A stretch of DNA of 64,000 nucleotides from Alphaproteobacteria bacterium (GTDB lineage Bacteria > Pseudomonadota > Alphaproteobacteria > SMXQ01). Each line of letters begins with the position of its first letter. Within the stretch, counting starts at the first letter, position 1. The translations under genes and the position numbers were made by a program. Where the stretch lies: contig WHSO01000010.1 in NCBI GenBank assembly GCA_009380075.1, forward strand, positions 1 to 64,000, given 5' to 3'. Positions 1-8,074 of this stretch are shown here, piece after piece. The notes under the pieces were generated by a model, which ran no database searches, was not told the origin of the DNA, and was given only the letters and a program-made list of their open reading frames with translations.

Positions 1-140
1 AGCTGCACCTGCCGCGCAAGGACGTGGTCGATTTCGCCGCGAAGCAGGCCAACCGCCCGCGCAACGAAGACGAGCCCGAGGAAGAATGGTACGCGCTCCT
101 CGACATGCTGGACGCCGCCGACCCGTCCTTCCGCGACTGA
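1..140 (+). CDS. 3' end of an unidentified CDS (cut by window start)
   Basis: An open frame enters from the left edge and stops with TGA at 138-140, giving the last 45 or so residues of a protein. The tail is acidic (a run of Asp and Glu near the middle) and ends in Ser-Phe-Arg-Asp. It has high-GC third positions like its neighbours and is followed after 38 bases by a strong hairpin, which fits a genuine gene end. Too little is visible to assign a family. Confidence 0.5.
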   Translation, partial: LHLPRKDVVDFAAKQANRPRNEDEPEEEWYALLDMLDAADPSFRD

Positions 141-178
141 ATATCCAACGGCTCGCCGGGACACGGCGTACAAACGAG

Positions 179-207
179 AACGGCGCCCCGCGGGGCGCCG
201 TTTCCGT
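179..207. terminator. Bidirectional Rho-independent terminator
   Basis: A perfect 10-bp inverted repeat (AACGGCGCCC / GGGCGCCGTT, 4-base loop) sits between a plus-strand gene ending at 140 and a minus-strand operon ending at 224. The T-rich flank on the plus strand and the matching A-rich flank for the minus strand suggest it ends both transcripts. Confidence 0.8.
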
Positions 208-223
208 TGGCCGTCGTCCTGGA

Positions 224-670
224 TCAGGCCTTGGTGTCGGATTCGGCGGTTGCCTTCTCCGCCGGCATGATGAACCCGTTGACGCGCTCGTTGCGCTGGC
301 CGCGGAGCGCGAGGTAATCCTGGCCCGATTCGTAGTTGATGTGCTTGTTGGCGGAGTTGGGTCCCGTGCGGGTGCCCATCATCACCATCGGGCCGGTGCC
401 GGTATTCTCGAGCCGATAGAACGAGCCGCCCTCGATCAGCGCCGCCATACCCGGCTTCATCACCGCCTTGCCGCCGTCGGGGAAATACATGGTGCATTCG
501 CCCTCGAGGCACGTGAAGGTCTGGTCGCCGGGGTGGCAGTGCAGGTCGTCATGGTCGCCCGGGTTCGGATAGTAATGCATCCAGGCATGCATCTTGCGGG
601 TGTCCATGATGATTTTGCGCTTCTTGCGCTCATGGGCGAGGCCGACAACGTCAACGATATTGATAGCCAT
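224..670 (-). CDS. Cupin domain protein (tandem copy 1)
   Basis: A 148-residue single-domain cupin. Cupin motif 1 is visible as HCHPGDQTF (His46, His48) followed by an EG turn near residue 57; motif 2 (KPG...ALIEGG) lacks the usual metal-ligand His, so the metal site may be incomplete. A good GGAGG ribosome-binding site lies upstream of the ATG. It is about 80% identical by eye, over its first 118 residues, to the cupin encoded just upstream (739-1164), so the two are a recent tandem duplication; the C-terminal 25 residues differ. It is the last gene of a minus-strand operon headed by a Rieske oxygenase, so a role in the same oxidative catabolic pathway is likely. The substrate is unknown. 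Confidence 0.82.
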   Translation of the reverse strand: MAINIVDVVGLAHERKKRKIIMDTRKMHAWMHYYPNPGDHDDLHCHPGDQTFTCLEGECTMYFPDGGKAVMKPGMAALIEGGSFYRLENTGTGPMVMMGTRTGPNSANKHINYESGQDYLALRGQRNERVNGFIMPAEKATAESDTKA

Positions 671-738
671 GAATTTCCTCCTGCTGCGCGGGATTGTTGG
701 CGGACCACGCTTGATTCGTTAAGGCACTGTGGCAAAGC

Positions 739-1164
739 CTAGACTTCTTCGCCCCTTGGTGCAACATGGGCGCCGTAGCTTTCGCTGCGCGAGGCGCGGA
801 TCCCGCGCATGTCCTTGCCGGTTTCGTAGTTGATGTGCTTGTTGGCGCTGTGCGGCCCGGTGCGCGTCCCCATCAGCACGAGGGGGCCGGTGCCGGTGTT
901 CTCCAGCTTGTAGAACGATCCGCCCTCGATCAGCGCGACGCCGCCGGGGTTGAGTACGCCGCTGCCGCCGTCGGGGAACGACATGGTGCACTGGCCTTCC
1001 AGCACCAGGAAAGTCTGGTCGCCTGGATGGCAATGAAAGTCGTCGTGGTCACCCGGATTGGGATAGTAGTGCATCCAGGAATGCATCTTCCTGGTGCCCA
1101 TGATCATCTTCCGCTTCTTGCGCTCATGGGCAAGGCCAACGACGTCAACGATCTCTATGGCCAT
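739..1164 (-). CDS. Cupin domain protein (tandem copy 2)
   Basis: A 141-residue cupin. The open frame extends further upstream, but the ATG at 1164 matches the start of the tandem paralogue and has a GAGGAG ribosome-binding site. The metal-binding turn HCHPGDQTF is kept, with the same weak second cupin motif. It lies 73 bases downstream of the Rieske oxygenase gene and 68 bases upstream of the sister cupin, so the three are probably one transcript. Small cupins beside ring-hydroxylating oxygenases can be isomerases, lyases or dioxygenases; which of these applies here cannot be read from the sequence. Confidence 0.82.
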   Translation of the reverse strand: MAIEIVDVVGLAHERKKRKMIMGTRKMHSWMHYYPNPGDHDDFHCHPGDQTFLVLEGQCTMSFPDGGSGVLNPGGVALIEGGSFYKLENTGTGPLVLMGTRTGPHSANKHINYETGKDMRGIRASRSESYGAHVAPRGEEV

Positions 1165-1237
1165 GTGCTGCGTCTCCTCAGTGTCCCGTCCCCGGACGGT
1201 CGTGATACGAACATACCTTTTCAAAGGATGCGGCGCC

Positions 1238-2374
1238 TCAGACGGCCAGCTCTTCGCCCAGCTTGCGGCTCTGGTCCGAGAAATTCTTGGCGGCATCGAA
1301 GATGATCAGCTCGTTCTTCGCCGGGTCGCGCACGGTGCCGACAGGGTCCTTGCCCTGGCGAACCGCCTCGATCGATTCGAAGACCATCTTGCGGAACAAC
1401 GCAACCCCGCGGTCCGACGTGGCGAGATGCTCGTTCCTGGAGCGATCATAGATCAGGCCCTGGCTCTCCTGAGCGGCGCGGTCCTGCTCGTTCGAATGGA
1501 TGCCCCACCAGCCGTCCTCGACCTGGGTATAGACGCCGCGCTCGACCTTCAGGAAGCCCTTGCACACCTGGCGATAGGGACCTTCCGGCGCGATGTTGGC
1601 CTTGACGTAATAGGTCATCGTGGTGACGTCGTCGACCGGCACACGGATATGCAGGTACTCGCTCGGGACCGTGCCGACGCGGGCGCCGTGGCGGCGGGTC
1701 GAAGACGGAAAGAGCTGATGGCTCACGTTCTGCAGCTTGTCGGGGTACTGCGAGCACTGGCGAATGCCGTACCACTTGCGCTCCCACTCCACCTCCGGGC
1801 GCTTGAGCGCGATGGACGGATAGACGGGCGCATGCAGTGCCATGCTGTGGAAAGGGTCGGCACCGTTTTCCGCACGCTGCACCCAGTTGCAGTAGTCCGG
1901 CTTCGCCCAGACCTCGCGATGGCAGTCCTCGCGGAACAGGAGATCCCACTTGGGCAGTTCCGGCGCCGGGTCGGGACCGATATAGGCGAACACGAATCCC
2001 GCGACTTCCTGTACCTTTGCGGCGCGGATGCGGACCTCGTTGACGAGCGGCGTCCCGGCTGGCTCCGCCGGCATTTCGAGGCAACGGCCGTCGGTCGCGA
2101 ACTTCCAGCCGTGGTAGCAGCAGCGGATGCCGTCCGCCTCGCACCGCCCCAGCGCAAGCGACGCGCCCCGGTGCGGACAATTGCGCGCTACCATCGCCGC
2201 CGCGCCGCCGGTATCGCGGAACACGACGAAATCCTCGCCGAGGTGGCGGACCTCGACCGGCTTGGCCTTCAACTCTTCCGACAGGTAGACCGGCCACCAG
2301 TAGCGGCGGAGCATTTCACCGCCCGGCGTACCGGGACCGACGCGCGTCAGGGCTTCGTTTTCTTCCGGGGTCAT
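1238..2374 (-). CDS. Rieske (2Fe-2S) aromatic ring-hydroxylating oxygenase, large subunit
   Basis: A 378-residue oxygenase component of the phthalate 4,5-dioxygenase/vanillate demethylase class. The N-terminal Rieske cluster motif is complete: NCPHRGASL (about residue 65) and CCYHGWKF (about residue 84) supply the Cys-His/Cys-His pair. The mononuclear-iron site follows as ENGADPFHSMALH, with Asp and two His ligands. It should use reductase-delivered electrons and O2 to hydroxylate or O-demethylate an aromatic acid in the cytoplasm. A GGGAGG site precedes the ATG. It is the first gene of a three-gene operon with two cupins. No reductase gene is nearby, so electrons must come from elsewhere. 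Confidence 0.9.
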   Translation of the reverse strand: MTPEENEALTRVGPGTPGGEMLRRYWWPVYLSEELKAKPVEVRHLGEDFVVFRDTGGAAAMVARNCPHRGASLALGRCEADGIRCCYHGWKFATDGRCLEMPAEPAGTPLVNEVRIRAAKVQEVAGFVFAYIGPDPAPELPKWDLLFREDCHREVWAKPDYCNWVQRAENGADPFHSMALHAPVYPSIALKRPEVEWERKWYGIRQCSQYPDKLQNVSHQLFPSSTRRHGARVGTVPSEYLHIRVPVDDVTTMTYYVKANIAPEGPYRQVCKGFLKVERGVYTQVEDGWWGIHSNEQDRAAQESQGLIYDRSRNEHLATSDRGVALFRKMVFESIEAVRQGKDPVGTVRDPAKNELIIFDAAKNFSDQSRKLGEELAV

Positions 2375-2533
2375 GGCTGTTTCCTCCCGTCGCTAGACCT
2401 TCCCTGCCCTCGCCTTGCTTTTGTGTGGGCAACGGCTCAAATTCTACCGCCGGAACACCGGGCTCCGCAATCGCCGCAGGGACTCCGAGCCCGCCTTGCT
2501 TGAAGTTAACGCTGGAGAAAATACAATTTCCCC

Positions 2534-3088
2534 ATGAGTCCGTCCGACCACCCCACCGCGTTCCTGGCCCGCGCCTATGCCTTCGCCGCCGTCCGCCACG
2601 CCGGCCAGAAGCGCAACGCAGCGGGGGATGAACCGTACCTTCATCACCTGATCGAGGTCGCCAATCTTCTCGCCTATGCCACCGACGGCGCGGACCCGGT
2701 GCTGGTCGCCGGCGGCGTCCTGCACGACGTTCTCGAGGACACGCCGACGACTCCAGAGGAGCTTTCGTCCCTCTTCGGTCCGGATGTGGCCACGCTGGTA
2801 GCCGAGGTGACCGACCCCGACGGCCTGACGGAGGCCGAGCGGCGGCAACGCCAGGTCGAACACGCGCCGCACCTTTCGGACCGGGCGCGCCTCCTCAAGA
2901 TCGCCGACAAGACATCGAACATTCGCGAACGCCTCGCGACCCGTCCTGCCGGAAAGACCGACCAGGACATCCGCGACTATGTCGATTGGGGTGCTGCAGT
3001 TGTGGCGGGCTGCCGCGGTCTCAACGAGAAACTTGAAGACGCCTTCGACGAAGCCTACGAAACGGCGATGCGAAAATACGGCGCCTAG
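2534..3088 (+). CDS. HD-domain hydrolase, MESH1/SpoT-hydrolase-like
   Basis: A 184-residue single-domain protein of the small alarmone hydrolase type. The characteristic motifs are in order: HAGQKR near residue 21, YLHHLIEVA, GGVLHDVLEDT with the metal-binding His-Asp, and LLKIADKTSNI with a second Asp. This family (human MESH1, the hydrolase half of SpoT) uses Mn2+ to remove pyrophosphate from (p)ppGpp or phosphate from NADPH. The synthetase and TGS/ACT domains of full-length RSH proteins are absent. Its stop codon overlaps that of the convergent transporter gene by four bases. Confidence 0.85.
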   Translation: MSPSDHPTAFLARAYAFAAVRHAGQKRNAAGDEPYLHHLIEVANLLAYATDGADPVLVAGGVLHDVLEDTPTTPEELSSLFGPDVATLVAEVTDPDGLTEAERRQRQVEHAPHLSDRARLLKIADKTSNIRERLATRPAGKTDQDIRDYVDWGAAVVAGCRGLNEKLEDAFDEAYETAMRKYGA

Positions 3089-3843
3089 GACGCGGCGGCC
3101 ACGGGAGAAGGACGCCCGAGATAGCGCCGGAGTATAGCGACGCCCAGGTAGATGAACGGCGTATCCAGCGCCGCGATGATCAGCTTGAAAATGTAGCTGG
3201 CGACGATGATCCTGGCGACGACGAACCAGTCCAGCCCGAGACCGAAGCCGAGAAAGATCGAATTGACGATGACGGTGTCCACCAGTTGGCTGGTCATGGT
3301 GGAGGCGTTGTTACGCAGCCACAAGTGCCGGCCCTGTGTCACCTCCTTCCAGTAATGGAACAGCTTCACATCGAGAAGCTGCGCCGCCAGATAGGCGGTC
3401 ATCGACCCGAAGATCAGCACGCCGGGCAAGGTGAAGACCGATTCGAAGGCGCGCTGCATCGCCTCGACGCTGGGGAAATTCGGGTTGGTCGCCGACCAGG
3501 CCGGCGCGCCCGGCAAGGCCAGCGCGACCTGGACCAAGACCAGAGACATCAGGCTCATGAAGAACCCCGTCATCACCATCAGGTTGGCGCGGCGGCGACC
3601 ATAGACCTCGCAGACGATGTCGGTGAGCAGGAAGGTAATCGGATAGGTGATCAGCCCGGTAGTCAGGGTGATCGCCTCGCCGAACAGGCCACCGGGCAGG
3701 CTTTCGGGAAAGGCCAGGAACAGCTTGACGCCGATGATGTTGGTCAGGACCAGCACCACCACGAACCCGGCCATCAGCACCGCGAAGGCCGATTCGGCCC
3801 GCCCCCCCGGCACGACTTCGTCGTCCATCTCCGCCGCCGCCAT
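3085..3843 (-). CDS. yhhQ: Queuosine-precursor transporter, YhhQ/VUT family (DUF165)
   Basis: A 252-residue integral membrane protein with about six hydrophobic segments. Family signatures are TDIVCEVYGRR in the third helix region and RNNASTMTSQLVDT before the fifth. Members import preQ0/preQ1 for queuosine-modified tRNA. A GGGGAG site lies 5 bases before the ATG. The first 17 residues are acidic and poorly conserved in the family. It is transcribed convergently with the HD hydrolase and lies downstream of the ferritin-like gene on the same strand (72-base gap), so some readthrough is possible. Confidence 0.88.
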   Translation of the reverse strand: MAAAEMDDEVVPGGRAESAFAVLMAGFVVVLVLTNIIGVKLFLAFPESLPGGLFGEAITLTTGLITYPITFLLTDIVCEVYGRRRANLMVMTGFFMSLMSLVLVQVALALPGAPAWSATNPNFPSVEAMQRAFESVFTLPGVLIFGSMTAYLAAQLLDVKLFHYWKEVTQGRHLWLRNNASTMTSQLVDTVIVNSIFLGFGLGLDWFVVARIIVASYIFKLIIAALDTPFIYLGVAILRRYLGRPSPVAAAS

Positions 3844-3915
3844 GACGCTCCCCTCACCGGACCCGTTACGGGCCCGACGTTAGCAGAGCGGACTGTCCGG
3901 TGAAATGGCGCAGGC

Positions 3916-4344
3916 TTAGAGTCCGAGCGCGGTCTGGATGTCGCGCTTGTGCTCTTCCTCCTGCATCAGGATATCCTCGAGAATGCGGCGCAATCCGTAT
4001 TCGCCGAGCGCCTCGGCCTGGCCGATGCGTGCCTTGTAGCGGCTGATCGCGTTGTCTTCCCCCCACAGGTCCTGCTTCAGCATGGTCTTGGAGTCTTTTG
4101 CGACGTCGATCCTTTCGACGTCGATGGTCGGCGTGCCGCCGAGGAAGGCCACCTGCTCGGCCACGGTCACGGCGTGGGCTACCTCCTCATTGGCGTGGAT
4201 GACGAGCTCCTTGATCGTACCCTCATACTCCGGTCCCGTCATGACGGCGGCATGCTGAACGTACTGGATCGCCGCGGCGTATTCCCATTCGAGATCCTTG
4301 TTCAGCTCCTTGATGAGTTGCTGCTTGGTGATTTTCTTGGCCAT
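3916..4344 (-). CDS. Ferritin-like diiron protein (bacterioferritin-type)
   Basis: A 142-residue four-helix ferritin-like protein. Diiron ligands are suggested by EWEYAAAIQY (helix 1), HANEEVAHA (helix 2), a Trp-Gly-Glu-Asp segment (helix 3) and EEEHKRD (helix 4). There is no clear haem-binding Met as in classical bacterioferritin, so a non-haem iron-storage or peroxide-scavenging role is plausible. A strong AGGAGG precedes the ATG. Directly upstream lies a palindrome matching the Irr iron-control element, which fits a gene switched on when iron is plentiful. Confidence 0.85.
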   Translation of the reverse strand: MAKKITKQQLIKELNKDLEWEYAAAIQYVQHAAVMTGPEYEGTIKELVIHANEEVAHAVTVAEQVAFLGGTPTIDVERIDVAKDSKTMLKQDLWGEDNAISRYKARIGQAEALGEYGLRRILEDILMQEEEHKRDIQTALGL

Positions 4345-4363
4345 GACCTTTCCTCCTGAAATA

Positions 4364-4379
4364 ATAGAATAATTCTAAT
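4364..4379. promoter_or_regulatory. Probable Irr box (iron control element) of the ferritin-like gene
   Basis: The palindrome TAGAATAATTCTA (4365-4377, symmetric about one base) lies 20-35 bases before the start codon. On the coding strand the core reads TTAGAATTATTCTA, matching the alphaproteobacterial Irr motif (TTTAGAA...TTCTAAA type). Irr represses ferritin genes when iron is low. Its position near the ribosome-binding site suggests it overlaps or lies just downstream of the transcription start. Confidence 0.7.
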
Positions 4380-4386
4380 ATCGGCC

Positions 4387-4402
4387 GAAATCAATTGATT
4401 TC
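4387..4402. promoter_or_regulatory. 16-bp perfect palindrome upstream of the ferritin-like gene
   Basis: GAAATCAATTGATTTC is a perfect 16-base palindrome lying 43-58 bases upstream of the ferritin-like start codon and just beyond the Irr-like box. It may be a second operator or lie within the promoter. I do not recognise the regulator. Confidence 0.4.
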
Positions 4403-4430
4403 AAGTGCTCAATCGAGGAAAACGCCCCGC

Positions 4431-6410
4431 CTACATCCCTGCCAGGGTATAGAGCCATCCGGTCAGGAGCGGCTTCGGCCAGATCGCATTGTACATGAAA
4501 TCGAACACGAAGATGAGCAGCACCAGGCCCCCGCATGAGGTCCAGAGCGCCTGGCGCCAGTCACCCCCCTGCGCCCGCGCGTAAAGCAGCGGGAAGACCA
4601 CGAAGGACAGGTGGAAGCCGACGAGCAGGACGCTCACGACCAGGCCGGCGATCCAGATTACGGCCTCGATCTCGCGCGATTTTTCCTGCCGCGTGTAGGA
4701 CACGATCGCCTCGCCCACGCCGCGCCGAATCCGGCCGAGCTCAACGAAATCCCGCGCGACCTGGATAGTCACCAGCAGCACGCCGAGGCCGGCCACGAAA
4801 TATACCGCAATGGACGCGCGTAACGGCCAGTGGGTGCCCTGCCACACCATGTAGGCGAATATCGACGCGAGCGTGAGCGCCAGGGCGATGCTGCCCTGCT
4901 CGATGGGCCGGCGCACCTCGTGCACGAGCTCCATGTCCATCGGTCCCGTCTTGGCGCGGTACTGCCGGTAGATCGGCCAGCATATGGTGGCAATGATGAT
5001 CAGGAAGATGATGATGACGCCGGTATGGGTCATCCATTCGTATCCGTAGCGGTCCACCGACAGCCACAGGTACTGCTGCACCTGTGGTCCCAGCACCACC
5101 GCCACCAGCAACGGTGGCCGCGGCCATCCGTAACGCTTCAGGATGATACCGATGGTGGTGAAGATGACGAAGGCGGCGATATCGGGCAGGTCGAGATTGA
5201 CCGAGAACGCGCCGACCAGGCAAAACATCAGGATCGCCGGGACGAGATAGTAATACGACACCATGCAGGCCTTGGAGAACTGCTTCGCGAAGACGAGAGC
5301 GAGCCCGGTCGCCATGAAGTTCGCGATCACCAGCGTCCAGATCATCGCAAACATGTAGGGGCGTTGGGTGGTCAGCATCGGTTCGCCGGTCTGCACGCCG
5401 ACGGCGTACAGGCCGATGAGGATGATGGCCATGGAACTTCCGCCGGGAATGCCGAACAGAAGCGTCGGGATCAGGTCCCCGCCCTCCTTGGCGTTGTTGG
5501 AACTTTCGGGCGCCAGCACGCCGCGCACGTCGCCCTTGCCGAAGTTCTCCGTATTCTTTTCGGTCTGGACCGCATGGGCGTAGGCGAACCAGTCCGCGAC
5601 CGAGGACCCCAGCCCGGGCAGGACGCCCACCCAGACCCCCACCATCGACGACCGCACCACCAGCCACCAGTGCCGGAACACGTCCTTCATGCCCTCGACC
5701 AGGCCGCTACCGAGCGACTCCACCTCGGCAATGCGGGTCCGCTTGACCATCAGCTCGAACATTTCCGGCATGGCGAAGATGCCCATGGCGATGATCACCA
5801 CTGACAGAGGCGATTCCAGGTAGCCCGTGCCGAAGGTGAAACGTTCGATGCCGGTACGGGTATCGGTGCCGATCAGCGCGATGCTGAGGCCGATGACCGC
5901 GCCGAGCAGCCCCTTCGCCGGCGACTTGCCGCCGAGCACGGAGACCGCGGACAGCCCCCACAGCACCAGCATCAGGAATTCCGGCGAGCCAAGCGCCAAC
6001 ACGAGCGGCGTGAAAATAGGAAGTGTCAGAATGAAGGTCGCTGCACCGATGACGGCGCCGACGGCCGAGCCGAGGAAGGCCGCGCCGAACGCGCGGTTGG
6101 CTTCGCCTTTCTTTGCCATCGGATAGCCGTCGAGCACGGTGGCCTGGGCGCCCGATCCACCGGGCACGCCGACGAGCACCGACGTAAAGGTATTGGCGGT
6201 GTTGCCCACCGTCGCCGCGCCGATGATGAGGGCGATGAATTCATAAGGATGCAGGGTTATGGCGTAGGGCATCAGCAGCGACAGCAGCAGAAGGCCACCG
6301 ATGCCCGGTGCGGCGGCGAAGAAACTGGCGATGGCGACGCCGATGACCATCAGCATCATCGACTTCCAGGTGATGATGCCCATCAATCCTTCGATCACGC
6401 CTTCGTACAT
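4431..6410 (-). CDS. Tripartite tricarboxylate transporter permease, TctA-TctB fusion
   Basis: A 659-residue inner-membrane protein. Residues 1-490 are TctA, the large 12-helix permease subunit, with the hallmark VPGGSGAQATVLDGYP loop and AKEGGDLIPTLLFGIPGGSS. The final 150 residues add four hydrophobic segments resembling TctB, including HWPLRAS, which matches DWPLRAS in the separate TctB at 37948-38451. The two subunits are therefore fused. TTT systems use a periplasmic TctC protein to deliver carboxylates by ion symport. I start at the ATG (6410), preceded by GAGGA; an in-frame TTG lies five codons earlier. No tctC is adjacent; the nearest binding protein is 6.8 kb away. Confidence 0.9.
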   Translation of the reverse strand: MYEGVIEGLMGIITWKSMMLMVIGVAIASFFAAAPGIGGLLLLSLLMPYAITLHPYEFIALIIGAATVGNTANTFTSVLVGVPGGSGAQATVLDGYPMAKKGEANRAFGAAFLGSAVGAVIGAATFILTLPIFTPLVLALGSPEFLMLVLWGLSAVSVLGGKSPAKGLLGAVIGLSIALIGTDTRTGIERFTFGTGYLESPLSVVIIAMGIFAMPEMFELMVKRTRIAEVESLGSGLVEGMKDVFRHWWLVVRSSMVGVWVGVLPGLGSSVADWFAYAHAVQTEKNTENFGKGDVRGVLAPESSNNAKEGGDLIPTLLFGIPGGSSMAIILIGLYAVGVQTGEPMLTTQRPYMFAMIWTLVIANFMATGLALVFAKQFSKACMVSYYYLVPAILMFCLVGAFSVNLDLPDIAAFVIFTTIGIILKRYGWPRPPLLVAVVLGPQVQQYLWLSVDRYGYEWMTHTGVIIIFLIIIATICWPIYRQYRAKTGPMDMELVHEVRRPIEQGSIALALTLASIFAYMVWQGTHWPLRASIAVYFVAGLGVLLVTIQVARDFVELGRIRRGVGEAIVSYTRQEKSREIEAVIWIAGLVVSVLLVGFHLSFVVFPLLYARAQGGDWRQALWTSCGGLVLLIFVFDFMYNAIWPKPLLTGWLYTLAGM

Positions 6411-6677
6411 GATCAGGTTCCTCAATTCGGTCGATAATCATCGCCCCGCCAGCTCCCGCGGAGCGAGAGGGCTGGAGCCATGCGTTGGATCTGCCCGTGA
6501 AACGGTAAACGACGTGCGGCCGATGCGCCTTCGCGGCTGTTCCTGTCCCCCGATGAGAACCAATGTGCGGCTACGCGTGCTCCCTGAAGGGCGGGATTTA
6601 AGCCTCAATGGAGGGCCCTGTCCAACGGCTTTTCGCGGAGGGAACCGCCCGACCGCGGGCGCGCCGTTGGCATGGGC

Positions 6678-7859
6678 TCACCGCCGGATGACGATGAGCC
6701 CCTTGAGGTATTCGCCTTCCGGGAAGGCAAGGGTCGTCGGGTGGTCCGGCGCGGCTTCGAGGCGGCGGGCGATATAGCCGTCCACCCCCGCCTCCGCTCC
6801 CGCCGACGCCACGATCTTGTGGAACAGGCTGGCATCGACCGCCCCGGAACAGGAGAACGTCATCAGCACCCCGTCCGGCGCCAGCAGCTTGAGGGCGCGG
6901 CGGTTCAGGTCCTTGTAGGCTCGTGCGGCGCGTTCGACATGGGCGGCGGATGCGGCAAACTTGGGGGGATCGAGGACAATGGCATCGAAGCTGCGCCCTT
7001 CCACAAGGTATCCGCGCAAACCGGCGTTGACGTCGGCAACGACGAATTCGACGGCGGCGTCTTCGAACCCGTTGAGGGCAATATGGCGCCGCGCCCGCTC
7101 CAGCGCCGGCTTCGAGGAATCGACCGACGTCACGTGCGCCGCGCCGCCGGCCAGCGCCGCGATGGCAAACCCGCCGGTATAGGCGTGGCCGTTGAGCACC
7201 GTCCGGATGCCACCGTTACGCACCCAGTCCCGGAAGATGGCACGGTTGTCGCGCTGGTCCAGGTAATATCCCGTCTTGTGGCCTTCGGCGACGTCGACGT
7301 TCAAGTGCCAGCCGTGCTCGACAATGGCGACCTCGGTTGGTCCGGAGCCGAGGCGCCAGCCGCTGCGCCCCTCCAGTCCTTCCCGTTGGCGGACGCTGGC
7401 GTCTGAGCGTTCGAAGACGCGTTCGAGGCCCGTCGCAGCGGCGAGCGCGCGGACGATGACGTCGCGCCAGCGTTCAGCGCCGGCCGAGAGGAACTGGGCC
7501 ACCAGGACATCGTTGTAACGGTCCACGATCAGGCCGGGGAGCCCGTCCGCCTCGCCATGAACGAGGCGCAGCGCATCCGACGGAATGGCAAGCCGGGTCC
7601 GGTAGGCAAGCGCCCGGGCGATGCGCCGGGCGAAGAAATCCGCGTCGATGCGCTCGCTTTCGTCGAAGGACCAGACGCGCACGCGAATCTGCGACGATGG
7701 GCTGAATGCACCCCAGGCAAGGAAATGGCCGTCATCGGCCTCGATGCGCACGGTCTCGCCCGGATCGCCGCCACCCTTGGCGATGGCCCCGGAAAACACC
7801 CACGGGTGCCGCCGGTCGAGAGCGCGTTCCTTGGCGGGCTTGAGGCGTATGGTTTTCAT
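6678..7859 (-). CDS. rlmI: 23S rRNA methyltransferase, RlmI (class I SAM) family
   Basis: A 393-residue protein with an N-terminal PUA-type RNA-binding region (about residues 1-75, HPWVFSGAI), an EEHUD-like linker and a C-terminal Rossmann methyltransferase. The SAM-binding turn reads LNGHAYTGGF where most homologues have LNLFSYTGGF. The catalytic loops DPPKF (about residue 295) and FSCSG (with Cys, about residue 340) are intact. E. coli RlmI makes m5C1962 in 23S rRNA. It is transcribed divergently from the SulP gene. Confidence 0.85.
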   Translation of the reverse strand: MKTIRLKPAKERALDRRHPWVFSGAIAKGGGDPGETVRIEADDGHFLAWGAFSPSSQIRVRVWSFDESERIDADFFARRIARALAYRTRLAIPSDALRLVHGEADGLPGLIVDRYNDVLVAQFLSAGAERWRDVIVRALAAATGLERVFERSDASVRQREGLEGRSGWRLGSGPTEVAIVEHGWHLNVDVAEGHKTGYYLDQRDNRAIFRDWVRNGGIRTVLNGHAYTGGFAIAALAGGAAHVTSVDSSKPALERARRHIALNGFEDAAVEFVVADVNAGLRGYLVEGRSFDAIVLDPPKFAASAAHVERAARAYKDLNRRALKLLAPDGVLMTFSCSGAVDASLFHKIVASAGAEAGVDGYIARRLEAAPDHPTTLAFPEGEYLKGLIVIRR

Positions 7860-8074
7860 CGGCGGTCCGGCCCTTCGCCGCCCTGACGTGGAGGCGGATT
7901 GAACAGGCCGTTGCTATAACCTTCGCACTGGGGCGCGTCCAGCGCCCGGCAGGGCGCACCACCGGACCTTTGCAGGCGTTGCGAAGTCGTGTATTAGGAA
8001 GTGCTTCCTTTTCAGAAAGTTGCAATTCATTCCTAACCTCGCCCCGGAGACGCTACCGGGAGCTGGAAACATTC

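Noticed and set aside
4387-4402. FNR box before the ferritin-like gene
   Set aside because: The half-sites ATCAA/TTGAT are in the opposite order from the FNR consensus, so this palindrome is not an FNR site.
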